Assembly (NCBI GenBank): GCA_902782125.1
Contig: CACZMA010000008.1
Location: 1-64,000 of the forward strand
Direction of reading: 5' to 3'
DNA: 64,000 nucleotides
Source: Oscillospiraceae bacterium
Lineage (GTDB): Bacteria; Bacillota; Clostridia; Saccharofermentanales; Saccharofermentanaceae
The notes below the pieces were generated by a model that worked only from the letters and a program-made list of their open reading frames with translations, did not search any database and was not told the origin of the DNA. Below, piece after piece: positions 35,253-44,172 of this stretch; position 1 is the stretch's first letter; each line of letters opens with the position of its first letter. The position numbers and the translations under genes were made by a program.

Positions 35253-37946
35253 TTATTCCACGTTCTTCAGAGCCTCGTCCATCGGGATCTTCTTGATCCT
35301 GATGTAGTCTATGACGGATACGAAGAGGTATCCGAGGAGCAGATAGACCACGGAAAGTACCGCCGACAGCGGCTCCATGTGGAAAGCGAAGTAGCCGTCC
35401 ATCTGCAGCAGGAATGCCTTGAAGATCCAGAGCATGGCGAAGTAGCCGGCAAAGAAGCCCAATACAGAGAACACTGTCACGATCATCGCAGTCGGCAATA
35501 TGTAAAGCGCGCCTATCTCTCCGTTCTTGAAGCCTAAGATCTTGACCATCGATATCGAGCGCTCGTTACGTTCGATTATTATCTTGGCGAGAAGATAGAT
35601 GAGCGCCGCCGCGAGCACGATGAGAGCATACTTGAAGATCTTGATGAAGTTGCCCATCGAGTGCATGAGCTGGTTCGTGACCTTGGATATGTCTTCAGTT
35701 GTTATCACCACGGCGATGTCCTGCTCGTCGATGTCGGTTATCTCTTTCTTCGAGAAGTAGCCGGAGAACTCGCCGGACTTCCTGCCGAACACTTCGTTGA
35801 ATCTGTCGTTATCCATGAACACCGCGATGCCGCCGTCGTAATCAGTGATGCCGTCAACGGTGAATTCATAGGACTTGTTCTCGTATTCTTCGTTAAGCGT
35901 TATCGTATCTCCCGTCTTAAGATCGAACTTGGCGGCGAATGCCGTCGAGATATATACATGGCCTTCTTCGAGGTCTGCGGGGATATCGACATATTGACTG
36001 CCGTCTATAATTCCGTAGACCGTCACGCTCTCGTCTCCGCCGCTTCCCATGCCTTCGCGCATGGAGGTCGTCGCCTTCGGATACATCAGGTTCGTCGAAC
36101 TGAACTTCTCTGCGGAAGGCTCAGCTGTCTCTATTATGTTGCCGTCTTCATCCTTATATCCCATGAGCATGTACTGATAGTCTGCAAAGACCATCTCGGG
36201 CGCCTTTTTGCTGTAGTAAGTCAGCGAATCCGGCATACCGAAAGCGAAGCACAGCATTATCTGGATGAACACGACGCCGAAGATGAGGATCGCATAGTTT
36301 GGCATGTTCTGGAACATTATCCTTAATCTGAACCTGTTCATGAACGACCACGCGGGGATCCTTCTCGCCTTGGCGCGCTTTGTCTTGGTAAGGTCGTGCC
36401 TTAGGAACTTCAGAGGGCTTAAGCGGAGCTTCCTCACAATGACAAAGAGGTTGATGAAGAACATCAGAAGGAGCGGGATCACGGTCGTCTTGATGAGCGC
36501 TGTCTCACTCCAGACAAGCTCGCACGAAGGCAGGCTGTAGCTGTTGTAATACAGGAATACGGCCGTGTTCCTGAACAACGTGTATCCGAGGATGTTGCCT
36601 ATCACGGCGCCTATCAGGGTAACGATGAGAGGCATCGACATATAGTGAACAACGAGCTCGCCCCTGCTGTAGCCCGACGCCCTGAGAGTGCCTATTACCG
36701 ATGCTTCCTTGTCTATCGTGTTGCTTATCGTGATAGCGAAGATGAACGCGATGACTCCTATGAGGATATAGCAGAATATGCTCGTGCCTGCAGAGTCTCC
36801 TTCGATATCAGAAGGCGCGAAATTGCTGGCCTGTCTCAGGTACTCGGGAAGATAATCCTTGATCTCGTTATCCGCCACGAGCGTCTGCGTGACGAGCGAC
36901 TTCATGAAGCGCTCTGACCAGTCCGCCTGCTCGATCTTATCCTCCGGCTTAACGTCATACATGAACGCATAGTTGTAATGCACTCTCGCGTTAAGACTGT
37001 CAAAAGCCTCGGGCGTCACCATCGCGACATCGAATCCGAAAGCATCGAACATCATGTCCGTGTTGGACTCGTGCAGCGTCAGGTAATCGACGTAAGACAG
37101 CAGTCCTACTACCTTGAACTCCTTGCCTCCGACCGTGATCGTATCGCCTACCTTGACACCCGTGTTATCGGCGTGCATCCTGTCGATCGCGATCTCATCG
37201 TCCGCATCCGGAGCCTCACCTTCGAGGAAGGATGCAAGGTCCACTTCTTTCGCGCTTGAGAACACTCTCACCGTAGCATCTGATGTGCCGTCGTTATCGT
37301 AGTCTTCTTCCTCGTTCCTGTAGAAGTTCTCATAGAGAGTTACCGTGACAGGGACAAAGCCTTCTTCATTGAGCTTATACTCTTCTGCGATGTCATCCCA
37401 TTCCTCATCTACTGCCTTGACGACCTCGTCGTAGGCTTCGTCGTACGCTTCAGCCAGGGCGTCCTTGTACTCATCGGACTCTCTGGCTTCCTCTAAGGCA
37501 ACTTCGAAGCCCTCTTCCATCGCGGCATCTATCTGAGCCTGTATCATGTCCTCGTCCGTGATGCCGTATTCTTCGCAGCCGGCGCGGACCTGCGCTTCTA
37601 TCGCAGCCGTCACCTGTTCGTTCAGGGCGTCTTCGGCTGCCTTGTCTACTTCTTCTTTTGCTTCCTTCATGCCTTCGTCTATGAAGTACTGCCTGACGTC
37701 TGCCATCTCGCCGGTGCTGATGGCTTCGATAAGCTCAGGGGACGCTTTGTCCGACAGCTCGAAAGAGCCGTCTTCGAGCTTCAACTCCACCCTGCCTTCG
37801 GCTACGGACGCGAGCATGCTGTCATGCCCGACATACATACCGGAGATGACTCCGATCATGATGACCATGAATAAGATAATTACGAGATACTTATGCCAGT
37901 CGGAAGCGAGTTCCTTGGGTATCCGCTTGATAAGGGGATTTCTCAT
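35253..37946 (-). CDS. FtsX-type ABC transporter permease with acidic extracellular domain
   Basis: The 897-residue permease has one N-terminal TM helix (about 18-40), a large extracellular region, and about seven more helices with two FtsX-like domains (around 390-500 and 790-890). Residues 70-195 are a highly acidic helical stretch, followed by EEDYDNDGTSD (D215, D217, D219, G220, D223), which fits a DxDxDGxxD calcium-binding loop. With the ATPase 12 bases upstream it forms a MacB/Lol-like system acting on envelope substrates. The candidate metal riboswitch ahead of the operon suggests a tie to divalent cations. Confidence 0.85.
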   Translation of the reverse strand: MRNPLIKRIPKELASDWHKYLVIILFMVIMIGVISGMYVGHDSMLASVAEGRVELKLEDGSFELSDKASPELIEAISTGEMADVRQYFIDEGMKEAKEEVDKAAEDALNEQVTAAIEAQVRAGCEEYGITDEDMIQAQIDAAMEEGFEVALEEARESDEYKDALAEAYDEAYDEVVKAVDEEWDDIAEEYKLNEEGFVPVTVTLYENFYRNEEEDYDNDGTSDATVRVFSSAKEVDLASFLEGEAPDADDEIAIDRMHADNTGVKVGDTITVGGKEFKVVGLLSYVDYLTLHESNTDMMFDAFGFDVAMVTPEAFDSLNARVHYNYAFMYDVKPEDKIEQADWSERFMKSLVTQTLVADNEIKDYLPEYLRQASNFAPSDIEGDSAGTSIFCYILIGVIAFIFAITISNTIDKEASVIGTLRASGYSRGELVVHYMSMPLIVTLIGAVIGNILGYTLFRNTAVFLYYNSYSLPSCELVWSETALIKTTVIPLLLMFFINLFVIVRKLRLSPLKFLRHDLTKTKRAKARRIPAWSFMNRFRLRIMFQNMPNYAILIFGVVFIQIMLCFAFGMPDSLTYYSKKAPEMVFADYQYMLMGYKDEDGNIIETAEPSAEKFSSTNLMYPKATTSMREGMGSGGDESVTVYGIIDGSQYVDIPADLEEGHVYISTAFAAKFDLKTGDTITLNEEYENKSYEFTVDGITDYDGGIAVFMDNDRFNEVFGRKSGEFSGYFSKKEITDIDEQDIAVVITTEDISKVTNQLMHSMGNFIKIFKYALIVLAAALIYLLAKIIIERNERSISMVKILGFKNGEIGALYILPTAMIVTVFSVLGFFAGYFAMLWIFKAFLLQMDGYFAFHMEPLSAVLSVVYLLLGYLFVSVIDYIRIKKIPMDEALKNVE

Positions 37947-37958
37947 GCCTGCACCTCC

Positions 37959-38666
37959 TTACCACTCGAGCTCGGAAGCAGGTATCTTCTTGTCGTTGAT
38001 GTCGTTATGGCGTACGACGCCGTCTCTTAACTTGATGACGTGATCTGCCATATACTTGATGGCTTCGTTGTGGGTGACCATGATGATGGTGCTTCCGTAC
38101 TTGCTGTTGCAGTCTTCGATGAGGGCCAGGATTTCTTTGGAGGTTTTGTAGTCCAACGCTCCCGTTGGCTCATCGCACATGAGTATGTCAGGGTTCTTTA
38201 CGACGGCCCTTCCTATCGATACCCTCTGCTGCTGTCCGCCCGACAGCTGGTTCGGATACTTGTACTTGTGGTCCTGCAGTCCCAGTGTGGTGATGACCTC
38301 TTCGACGTCGAGCGGCGAATCGGACAGATATGCACCTACCTCGATGTTCTCCTTGACGTTCAGGTTGGGTATCAGGTTGTACATCTGGAAGACATAGCCG
38401 AGATGCTTCCTTCGATAGATCGTAAGCTGCTTCTCGTCCATGTCTTCCAGCTTGTCGCCGTTGATGCTGACATAACCCGAGTCGGGCGTGTCGATTCCGC
38501 CGATTATATTGAGCAGGGTCGACTTACCCGAACCTGAAGGGCCGAGCAATACGCAGAACTCGCCCTTCTTCACAGTGAAATCCATTCCTCTTAAGACTTC
38601 CTGTCTTGCTTCTCCGGATCCGAAGCTCTTCTTCAGATCGGAAATCTCCAAAAACCTTTCTTCCAT
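37959..38666 (-). CDS. ABC transporter ATP-binding protein (MacB/LolD type)
   Basis: The 235-residue ATPase has Walker A GPSGSGKST, signature LSGGQQQRVSIGRA, Walker B LMCDEPTGALD and switch H in VTHNEAIKYMAD. It powers the FtsX-type permease directly downstream. The chosen ATG has GGGAGG upstream; the frame extends to 38732, but that part overlaps the riboswitch terminator. Expression is probably set by the leader at 38716-38880. Confidence 0.93.
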   Translation of the reverse strand: MEERFLEISDLKKSFGSGEARQEVLRGMDFTVKKGEFCVLLGPSGSGKSTLLNIIGGIDTPDSGYVSINGDKLEDMDEKQLTIYRRKHLGYVFQMYNLIPNLNVKENIEVGAYLSDSPLDVEEVITTLGLQDHKYKYPNQLSGGQQQRVSIGRAVVKNPDILMCDEPTGALDYKTSKEILALIEDCNSKYGSTIIMVTHNEAIKYMADHVIKLRDGVVRHNDINDKKIPASELEW

Positions 38667-38715
38667 TTGCCTTACCTCCCGGTCAGTTTTTTGAACCCCC
38701 GGATCTTCTGCGCAA

Positions 38716-38752
38716 ACAAAAGACCCAAGCACAGCCGAACTATACTTGGGTC
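38716..38752 (-). terminator. Leader terminator of the candidate metal riboswitch
   Basis: Leftward gacccaag (38752-38745) pairs with cttgggtc (38729-38722), then tcttttgt. It lies between the riboswitch aptamer and the ATPase start, where an expression-platform terminator is expected. The competing hairpin catgtatag...ctatacatg (38771-38797) overlaps the aptamer's 3' end. Confidence 0.65.
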
Positions 38753-38792
38753 ATTAAGGTCTGATCATGCCATGTATAGTCCTGATAGCTAT

Positions 38793-38880
38793 ACATGAGT
38801 CTCGCAATTTAAAACAAGCCAGACGGTTACGCCAGGATGTTGACTTGCTACGCCGAAGCGCTTGCTACTCCCCCATGGGA
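38793..38880 (-). ncRNA. Candidate yybP-ykoY (manganese) riboswitch
   Basis: Read leftward, the leader has gggggagtagcaagcgcttc, then gtcaacatcctgg, an inner hairpin and tgcgagactcatg. GGGGAGUAGC, GUCAACAU and GCGAGAC in this order and spacing are the conserved loops of the yybP-ykoY class, which senses Mn2+. A hairpin and terminator follow (38797-38716). In that class, metal binding usually raises expression of metal exporters. The downstream FtsX-type ABC pair is an unusual target. The call rests on motif recognition, not a covariance search. Confidence 0.68.
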
Positions 38881-39008
38881 ATTACGTTTTGAATTTAACC
38901 CTGACATCAGGATTAGTCAACCCGGGAGGATGGATTTCGTCAGAATGTCCGTGATATCTCAGATGTTCTTCCGAGATTTGTTAGATATTGCTAACTTACA
39001 TAAGAGTA

Positions 39009-40316
39009 TCAAAGGATATCTATATATTCTCCTGCAAGTGCCTTATTCATGCTCCTTACGGCGCAGAACTTGCCGCACATCGAACAGGTATCGTCGTGCT
39101 CCGGAGACCTTGAATCGCGGATGGCTTTGGCTGTCTCGGGATCAATCGCGCACTCCCACTGGGCATCCCAGTCGAGGACTCTTCTCGCATCTCCCATCTT
39201 ATTGTCGATGTCGGTCGCGTGAGGGATGCCTTTCGCGATGTCTGCCGCGTGCGCCGCGATCTTGGATGCGATTATGCCCTGCTTCACGTCGCCTAAGTTG
39301 GGAAGCGCCAGGTGCTCGGCAGGCGTTACGTAGCACAGGAAAGCCGCGCCTGATGCTGCCGCGATCGCGCCTCCTATCGCGGAAGTGATGTGATCGTATC
39401 CGGGTGCGATGTCCGTTACGAGAGGTCCCAGGACATAGAACGGTGCGCCCATGCAGATGCTCTGCTGGATCTTCATGTTAGCTTCGATCTGGTCCATCGG
39501 CATGTGTCCCGGTCCTTCGACCATGACCTGAACGTCACGCTCCCATGCTCTCTTTGTAAGCTCTCCGAGCCTTACGAGCTCTTCTATCTGGCACACGTCG
39601 CCGGCATCTGCGATGCAGCCCGGACGGCAGGCGTCGCCGAGAGAGATGGTAACGTCGTACTCCCTGCAGATATCGAGGATCTCGTCGTAGTATTCATAGA
39701 AAGGATTCTCGTTGCCTGTCATGCACATCCAGGCGAAGATAAGGGAGCCGCCGCGGGAGACTATGTTCATCTTCCTCTTGTGTTTCTTGATCTGGTCTAT
39801 GGTGTGCCTTGTGATGCCGCAGTGGAGCGTGACGAAATCAACTCCGTCCTCAGCGTGCAGCCTTACGACATCGATAAGATCCTTAGCCGAGAGCGTTGCC
39901 AGGTCTCTCTGGTAGTGGATGACCGAATCGTATACCGGCACCGTGCCGATCATGGCGGGGCACTCGGATGTGAGCTTCCTTCTGAACGGGATCGTATTGC
40001 CGTGAGAAGACAGATCCATGATGGCATCCGCGCCGAGGTCTATTGCGGCCTGAACCTTCTGCATCTCGACGTCGTAGTCCTTGCAGTCGCGCGATATGCC
40101 CAGGTTGACGTTGATCTTCGTCCTGAGCATTGAGCCCACGCCTTCGGGTTCTATGCACTTGTGGTTCTTATTCGCGCAGATCGCGACCTTGCCTTCAGAG
40201 ACCCACTGACGGATCTCTTCCTCGGTCCTGTATTCCTTTGCCGCAACCTTCTTCATCTCGGGCGTGATAATTCCCTTGCGGGCCGCTTCCATCTGTGTCT
40301 TGTACGTTCTTTCCAT
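39009..40316 (-). CDS. thiC: Phosphomethylpyrimidine synthase
   Basis: The 435-residue radical-SAM-like enzyme turns aminoimidazole ribotide into HMP-phosphate, the pyrimidine half of thiamine. The iron-sulfur site is the C-terminal CSMCGKFC (Cx2Cx4C); [18 protein letters not shown] and [20 protein letters not shown] (split: [20 protein letters not shown]) are ThiC hallmarks. Length fits the short ThiC form that lacks the N-terminal extension. AAGGAG precedes the ATG. Last gene of the TPP-riboswitch operon. Confidence 0.96.
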   Translation of the reverse strand: MERTYKTQMEAARKGIITPEMKKVAAKEYRTEEEIRQWVSEGKVAICANKNHKCIEPEGVGSMLRTKINVNLGISRDCKDYDVEMQKVQAAIDLGADAIMDLSSHGNTIPFRRKLTSECPAMIGTVPVYDSVIHYQRDLATLSAKDLIDVVRLHAEDGVDFVTLHCGITRHTIDQIKKHKRKMNIVSRGGSLIFAWMCMTGNENPFYEYYDEILDICREYDVTISLGDACRPGCIADAGDVCQIEELVRLGELTKRAWERDVQVMVEGPGHMPMDQIEANMKIQQSICMGAPFYVLGPLVTDIAPGYDHITSAIGGAIAAASGAAFLCYVTPAEHLALPNLGDVKQGIIASKIAAHAADIAKGIPHATDIDNKMGDARRVLDWDAQWECAIDPETAKAIRDSRSPEHDDTCSMCGKFCAVRSMNKALAGEYIDIL

Positions 40317-40329
40317 TACGTTCTCCTTA

Positions 40330-41127
40330 TCAGTTCTTGTATCTTGTCTTAATGTCGTAGCCGTGATCGAGCGGGCCTCTGCCGCGGCCTATATCGAGCA
40401 TCGCGGCGATGGCGCCCGTGACATAGCTCTTGCCTGTCTCGACTGCTTCCGGCAGGCTCATGCCCTTGGCCAGGTTGCAGGCGATCGCGGAAGATAATGT
40501 GCAGCCGGTGCCGTGAGTGTTCGGGTTATCTATCTTTCTCGACGGGAACTCGTAGAATCTGCCGTCAGCGAAGAGGATATCGTCGGCACCCGCACTTCCG
40601 TGTCCGCCCTTGACGAGCACCGGGCAGCCGCCCTTATCGCTTATGATCTTCGCAGCTTCCATCTTGTCTTCGCCGGAAGTGATCCTGATTCCGCTCAGAG
40701 CTTCCGCCTCAGGTATGTTCGGAGTCACAAGAGACGACACCGGAAGGAGCTCTCTGACGAGCATGTCGATGCTGCCGCCGTCAGACAGGGAAGCGCCGCT
40801 GGTGGCCACCATTACGGGATCTGTAACAATGTTACAGGCCCCGAAATGCTTCAATCTCTCCGCTATCACCTCTATAAGACGGGCATCAGGCACCATGCCT
40901 ATCTTCACCGCGTCGGGAGCGATGTCTTCGAACACGGCATCTATCTGTTCTGCCAAAAATCCGGGTGTCACCTGCTCTATTGAGGTCACTCCGGTCGTGT
41001 TCTGGGCAGTCAGCGACGTTATGACGGACATGCCGTAGCAGCCGTTCGCGAGCATAGTCTTAAGATCTGCCTGTATCCCGGCGCCGCCTGAGCAGTCGCT
41101 TCCTGCGATGGTAAGTACTTTCTTCAT
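40330..41127 (-). CDS. thiD: Hydroxymethylpyrimidine/phosphomethylpyrimidine kinase
   Basis: The 265-residue ribokinase-fold enzyme phosphorylates HMP and HMP-P to [25 protein letters not shown] at the N terminus binds substrate, and [16 protein letters not shown] (about 205-220) is the ATP/anion-hole motif with the catalytic base. Its ATG overlaps the end of the thiM-thiE gene by 4 bases; thiC starts 13 bases later. Confidence 0.95.
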   Translation of the reverse strand: MKKVLTIAGSDCSGGAGIQADLKTMLANGCYGMSVITSLTAQNTTGVTSIEQVTPGFLAEQIDAVFEDIAPDAVKIGMVPDARLIEVIAERLKHFGACNIVTDPVMVATSGASLSDGGSIDMLVRELLPVSSLVTPNIPEAEALSGIRITSGEDKMEAAKIISDKGGCPVLVKGGHGSAGADDILFADGRFYEFPSRKIDNPNTHGTGCTLSSAIACNLAKGMSLPEAVETGKSYVTGAIAAMLDIGRGRGPLDHGYDIKTRYKN

Positions 41128-42491
41128 GTATCCCTCCTTAGTTCGAGGAATGCCCGCTTAAGGGCGCTCGCAGCTTCCTTCGGTGAGTCAGCCTTCATGA
41201 TCGCCGATACCGCGCACACTCCGGATATATTGATGCCCTTCAATATATCGATATTGCCCGCGTTAAGGCCTCCTATTGCATTTACGGGGATCGGGACCGC
41301 CTTTGTTATCGCATCGAGCGTATCGGTGGATGTCAGTACGGTCTTTACTTTTGTCGTGGTCGGATAGATCGCGCCGACTCCGAGATAGTCCGCACCGTCA
41401 GCATATGCTTTCTTGGCGGCCTCGACGGTCTTTGCCGTGGCACCCAATATCTTCTGTCTGCCTATAAGGCTTCTGGCAAGAGCCACCGGCATGTCTTCCG
41501 CGCCGACGTGAACGCCTTCGCAGTCTGCTGCGAGCATGACGTCCACCCTGTCGTCAATAATGAGCGGCACGCCGAACTCTCTTGCTATCGCATGTACCTT
41601 GCGGGCAAGGTCTATGTATTCGTTCGTGGGTCTAGTTTTCTCTCTGAGCTGCAGGATCGTTACGCCGCCCTCGAGTGCGCTCCTCACCTTGCCGAGGAAG
41701 ACATTTTCGTCGAGACCCGTGCTGTCCGTGACGAGATAGAGCGTCATATCGAGGTCCGCCTTTGGTGATGCGAGGCAGTCCAGAAGAGCTGTCATGAACG
41801 AGCCCGGGCCTTCCGGAGTCGCTGCCGCCTCGCCGCACTTCTTGAAGTAACGGCAGGCAGAGATGACGCTGCCGGCTGATATCTCGCGCGCAAGGAAAGT
41901 CGCTATGACCGCGCCTGACATGCAGCCTGTCCCGGTGACGGAAGCGAGCTGGTCAGTTCCGCCAGTGACTTCAGTTACAGTGCCCTGCGATCCTATGAGA
42001 TCTGTCTTTCCCGTGGCAACGATGACAGCTCCTGTCTTCCCGGCCAGAGAGAGTACGGCACCCTTGATCATGTCTTCGTCCGTATTGTCAGTCGCATCAA
42101 CGCCCGAAGCGCTGTATGTTTCGTCGGTGAGCGCCAGGATCTCTGAATAGTTGCCCTTGATGACCGTGAGACTGCCCTCTGAGAGGAGCTCTTTTATATA
42201 AGCTCTGCGCAGAGAAGAGCACGCCGAACCGCAGACATCGAGCGTCACGGGGATGCCCTTATCGTTAGCGGTCTTAAGAGAGATCTTCATGGACTGCATG
42301 CGGACATCCGTGATGTTGCCCAGATTGAGCAGGAGTGATGATGCCGTTGAAGTAATCTCTTCAGCTTCCGCCGGGTGCTCGACCATGACGGGGCGGGCAC
42401 CCAGTGCGAGGATGGTGTTGGCAACCTGGTTGATCGAGATGGGGTTGGTGATGCAGTGTATCAGACAGTCTTCTCGCTGTGCTTTTTCCAT
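41124..42491 (-). CDS. Fused hydroxyethylthiazole kinase and thiamine-phosphate synthase (ThiM-ThiE)
   Basis: The 455-residue protein joins two enzymes. Residues about 1-245 are ThiM: HCITNPISINQVANTILALG, GSACSSLRRAYIKELL and SVTGTGCMSGAVIA, which phosphorylates thiazole alcohol. Residues about 248-455 are ThiE: LYLVTDSTGLDE, GGVTILQLREKTRPTNEY, VDVMLAADCEGVHVGAEDM and YLGVGAIYPTTTK, which joins HMP-PP with thiazole phosphate. The order is the reverse of yeast Thi6 (ThiE then ThiM). It overlaps thiW by 31 bases and thiD by 4, indicating translational coupling. Confidence 0.93.
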   Translation of the reverse strand: MEKAQREDCLIHCITNPISINQVANTILALGARPVMVEHPAEAEEITSTASSLLLNLGNITDVRMQSMKISLKTANDKGIPVTLDVCGSACSSLRRAYIKELLSEGSLTVIKGNYSEILALTDETYSASGVDATDNTDEDMIKGAVLSLAGKTGAVIVATGKTDLIGSQGTVTEVTGGTDQLASVTGTGCMSGAVIATFLAREISAGSVISACRYFKKCGEAAATPEGPGSFMTALLDCLASPKADLDMTLYLVTDSTGLDENVFLGKVRSALEGGVTILQLREKTRPTNEYIDLARKVHAIAREFGVPLIIDDRVDVMLAADCEGVHVGAEDMPVALARSLIGRQKILGATAKTVEAAKKAYADGADYLGVGAIYPTTTKVKTVLTSTDTLDAITKAVPIPVNAIGGLNAGNIDILKGINISGVCAVSAIMKADSPKEAASALKRAFLELRRDT

Positions 42492-43006
42492 AGTGCGCCT
42501 CCGTGATCCAACTTATACTGCATCTTGCCGAGGACACCGATGTGCTGGAGCCTGTAGAGCAGCACTGCCGCGATGCTTCCGCCGATGAGTGTTCCGCAAA
42601 TGAACGACGGTACATAGAAAAACCACCCGAGGCCCTCTCTGCCGCAGATGAAAGCCATAACCGGATAAGACACGATCGCACCGATGATGCCGGTGCCGAT
42701 GATCTCGCCTAATACAGCCGCCCAGATCTTGCCCTTGGAAACTTTATAGAGTATGCCGGACAGAGTCGCGCCGAAGACTGCACCGGTCAGTGCGAGCGGC
42801 GGTATTCCCATCGCGCACATCCTGATGATGCCGATAAGAACGGCGATGACGAAAGCGTCGACGGGACCCAATAACACAGCTGCGGTGATGTTGATGAGAT
42901 GCGCCATCGGGCACATTCCCTCGATTCTCAGAAGCGGCGAGATGACCACGCCGATGGCGATGAGCAGAGCCATTACGGCCATACGTAAGATGTTGTATCT
43001 TTTCAT
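42461..43006 (-). CDS. thiW: Thiazole uptake S component ThiW
   Basis: The 181-residue membrane protein has five or six hydrophobic helices and the ThiW signature region (EGMCPMAHLINITAAVLLGP). ThiW is the substrate-binding S subunit of an energy-coupling-factor transporter, thought to import the thiazole precursor. The shared EcfA/T module is not in the window. AAGGAGG precedes the ATG. First gene of the thi operon, directly after the TPP riboswitch. Confidence 0.9.
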   Translation of the reverse strand: MKRYNILRMAVMALLIAIGVVISPLLRIEGMCPMAHLINITAAVLLGPVDAFVIAVLIGIIRMCAMGIPPLALTGAVFGATLSGILYKVSKGKIWAAVLGEIIGTGIIGAIVSYPVMAFICGREGLGWFFYVPSFICGTLIGGSIAAVLLYRLQHIGVLGKMQYKLDHGGALWKKHSEKTV

Positions 43007-43027
43007 GTTTTCCTCCTTGGAGAATAC

Positions 43028-43057
43028 AAAAAGGGAGCCGCCTGATTGGCAACTCCC
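43028..43057 (-). terminator. Expression-platform terminator of the TPP riboswitch
   Basis: Leftward gggagttgcc pairs with ggcggctccc (43057-43048 with 43042-43033; ten pairs, two G-U) across a 5-base loop and is followed by five T residues. It stands between the aptamer and thiW, so TPP binding should cause early termination. Confidence 0.8.
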
Positions 43058-43074
43058 TTCAAAACACTTGCTGT

Positions 43075-43164
43075 GTTAAGCGTCCCTACGTTGGCATTAT
43101 CCAAATCAGGTTCTCGGTCGAAGGTCACACCTTCCTCTCAGCCTGTATACAAGCTCCCGTTAAG
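43075..43164 (-). ncRNA. TPP riboswitch (THI element)
   Basis: Read leftward, the leader has aacgggagctt, gctgagaggaaggtgtgacc, gagaacctgatttggataat and gccaacgtagggacg. CUGAGA, ACCUGAU and GGAUAAUGCCA-CGUAGGGA are the conserved TPP-binding segments. It precedes thiW and a terminator, controlling the whole thiW-thiME-thiD-thiC operon. Confidence 0.96.
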
Positions 43165-43293
43165 TATTCGATTGTCGGAATGAAGATTACACTAATGTAT
43201 CTGTTATTGCAAGAGGTTTTATGTGCGTTCGTGATGGACAATGCGCGTTCTGATACTTAAAATAAAAGAAGTTTTACTTAAGGGAGGATAACT

Positions 43294-44049
43294 ATGGAAG
43301 GAAACAAGTTTTGTACCAATTGCGGTTCACCCCTGAATCCGGGTGACCGTTTCTGCGCTAACTGCGGCGGAGCAGTTCCCGTTGCAGCTGAACCCGAGGC
43401 TGCACCTGCGGCAGAGCCGGAAGTTGCGGCTGAATCTGAAGTATCCGCTGAGCCGGAACCCGTGACAGAGCCCGCAGCTGAACCTGCTGTTGAAGCTGCT
43501 CCTGTAGTTGCAGCAGCTGCTGCCGCACCCGTTGCTGCCGCCGTGGCAGCCGAAGATGCTGCTTATATGCCCCCGGCACAGCCAGCACCCGCACCTGCTC
43601 CGCAGCCGGCACCCGCACAGATGCCTGAATATCAGTATCAGCCTGCACCTCAGCCTGTAGCGGCACCTGCACAGCAGCCCGTATATCAGTATCAGCCCCA
43701 GCCCGCTCCGGCACAGCCCGTTTACCAGCAGCCCGCTCCCGCTTATCAGCAGCCGGCACCTTACAGCGGACTTTGCGTTGCAGGATTCATCACCGCGCTG
43801 TTCCAGCTCTTCCCGCTGAACTTCATCCTGTCAATCGCAGGTATGGTCAGCTGCAAGAAGCATGGCAAGCGCGGAAAGGGTCTGGGCATCGCTGGACTCA
43901 TCATAAGCATCCTGAGTGCGCTCATCTTTATCGGAATCATTGGTGTTGGAGTCGCAGCTATCAATTCCTTCGATTCCTCTGACGTTGACTGGGATAAGGA
44001 AGTACAGGATTTCTACGAGGAGATCGAGAAAGTTGTCGAGGACGACTGA
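43294..44049 (+). CDS. Zinc-ribbon protein with Pro/Ala-rich linker and two TM helices
   Basis: The 251-residue protein starts with a zinc ribbon (CTNCGSPLNPGDRFCANCG, residues 7-25). A long low-complexity linker follows, first Ala/Glu/Pro (about 28-95), then YQYQPAPQ-type repeats (about 105-155). Two hydrophobic helices (about 163-185, 203-226) and an acidic tail (DVDWDKEVQDFYEEIEKVVE) end it. The pattern is common among uncharacterised Bacillota membrane proteins with DUF4190-like C termini. GGGAGGATAACT precedes the ATG. Confidence 0.7.
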   Translation: MEGNKFCTNCGSPLNPGDRFCANCGGAVPVAAEPEAAPAAEPEVAAESEVSAEPEPVTEPAAEPAVEAAPVVAAAAAAPVAAAVAAEDAAYMPPAQPAPAPAPQPAPAQMPEYQYQPAPQPVAAPAQQPVYQYQPQPAPAQPVYQQPAPAYQQPAPYSGLCVAGFITALFQLFPLNFILSIAGMVSCKKHGKRGKGLGIAGLIISILSALIFIGIIGVGVAAINSFDSSDVDWDKEVQDFYEEIEKVVEDD

Positions 44050-44074
44050 TAATCTGGTCTAAATTCAAAGTTCA

Positions 44075-44103
44075 AAGGGCTGCCTCCACGTGAGACAGCC
44101 CTT
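44075..44103. terminator. Bidirectional terminator
   Basis: aagggctg (44075-44082) pairs with cagccctt (44096-44103), with partial extension into the loop. It lies 25 bases after the zinc-ribbon gene and beyond the end of the convergent kinase gene; T-rich sequence follows on both sides. Confidence 0.65.
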
Positions 44104-44116
44104 ATTCATTGTTTTG

Positions 44117-44157
44117 TTACTACAAGTGTACTGCCATGCGGTACAGTCGTAGTGACA
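44117..44157. repeat. Third, diverged copy of the ttactac hairpin element
   Basis: ttactacaagtgtactgcca, then tgcggtac and a further gtagtga, matches the copies at 35037 and 35101. Differences fall in the internal bulge and the 3-base loop (tgt becomes cat), while both stems (ttactac/gtagtga and gtactgc/gcggtac) are unchanged. Selection on a folded or protein-bound palindrome is likely. Confidence 0.6.
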
Positions 44158-44172
44158 CCCGGCGGCAGAACG

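Noticed and set aside
38793..38880. T-box or SAM riboswitch
   Set aside because: No T-box UGGN bulge or SAM-type core was seen; the conserved words fit yybP-ykoY better.
38837..39388. Rightward 183-codon frame over the candidate Mn2+ riboswitch and thiC end
   Set aside because: It crosses a structured leader and the 3' end of thiC, with no ribosome site.
43358..43759. Leftward repeat-protein frame of 133 codons
   Set aside because: It is the shadow of the Pro/Ala/Gln-rich linker of the zinc-ribbon protein.
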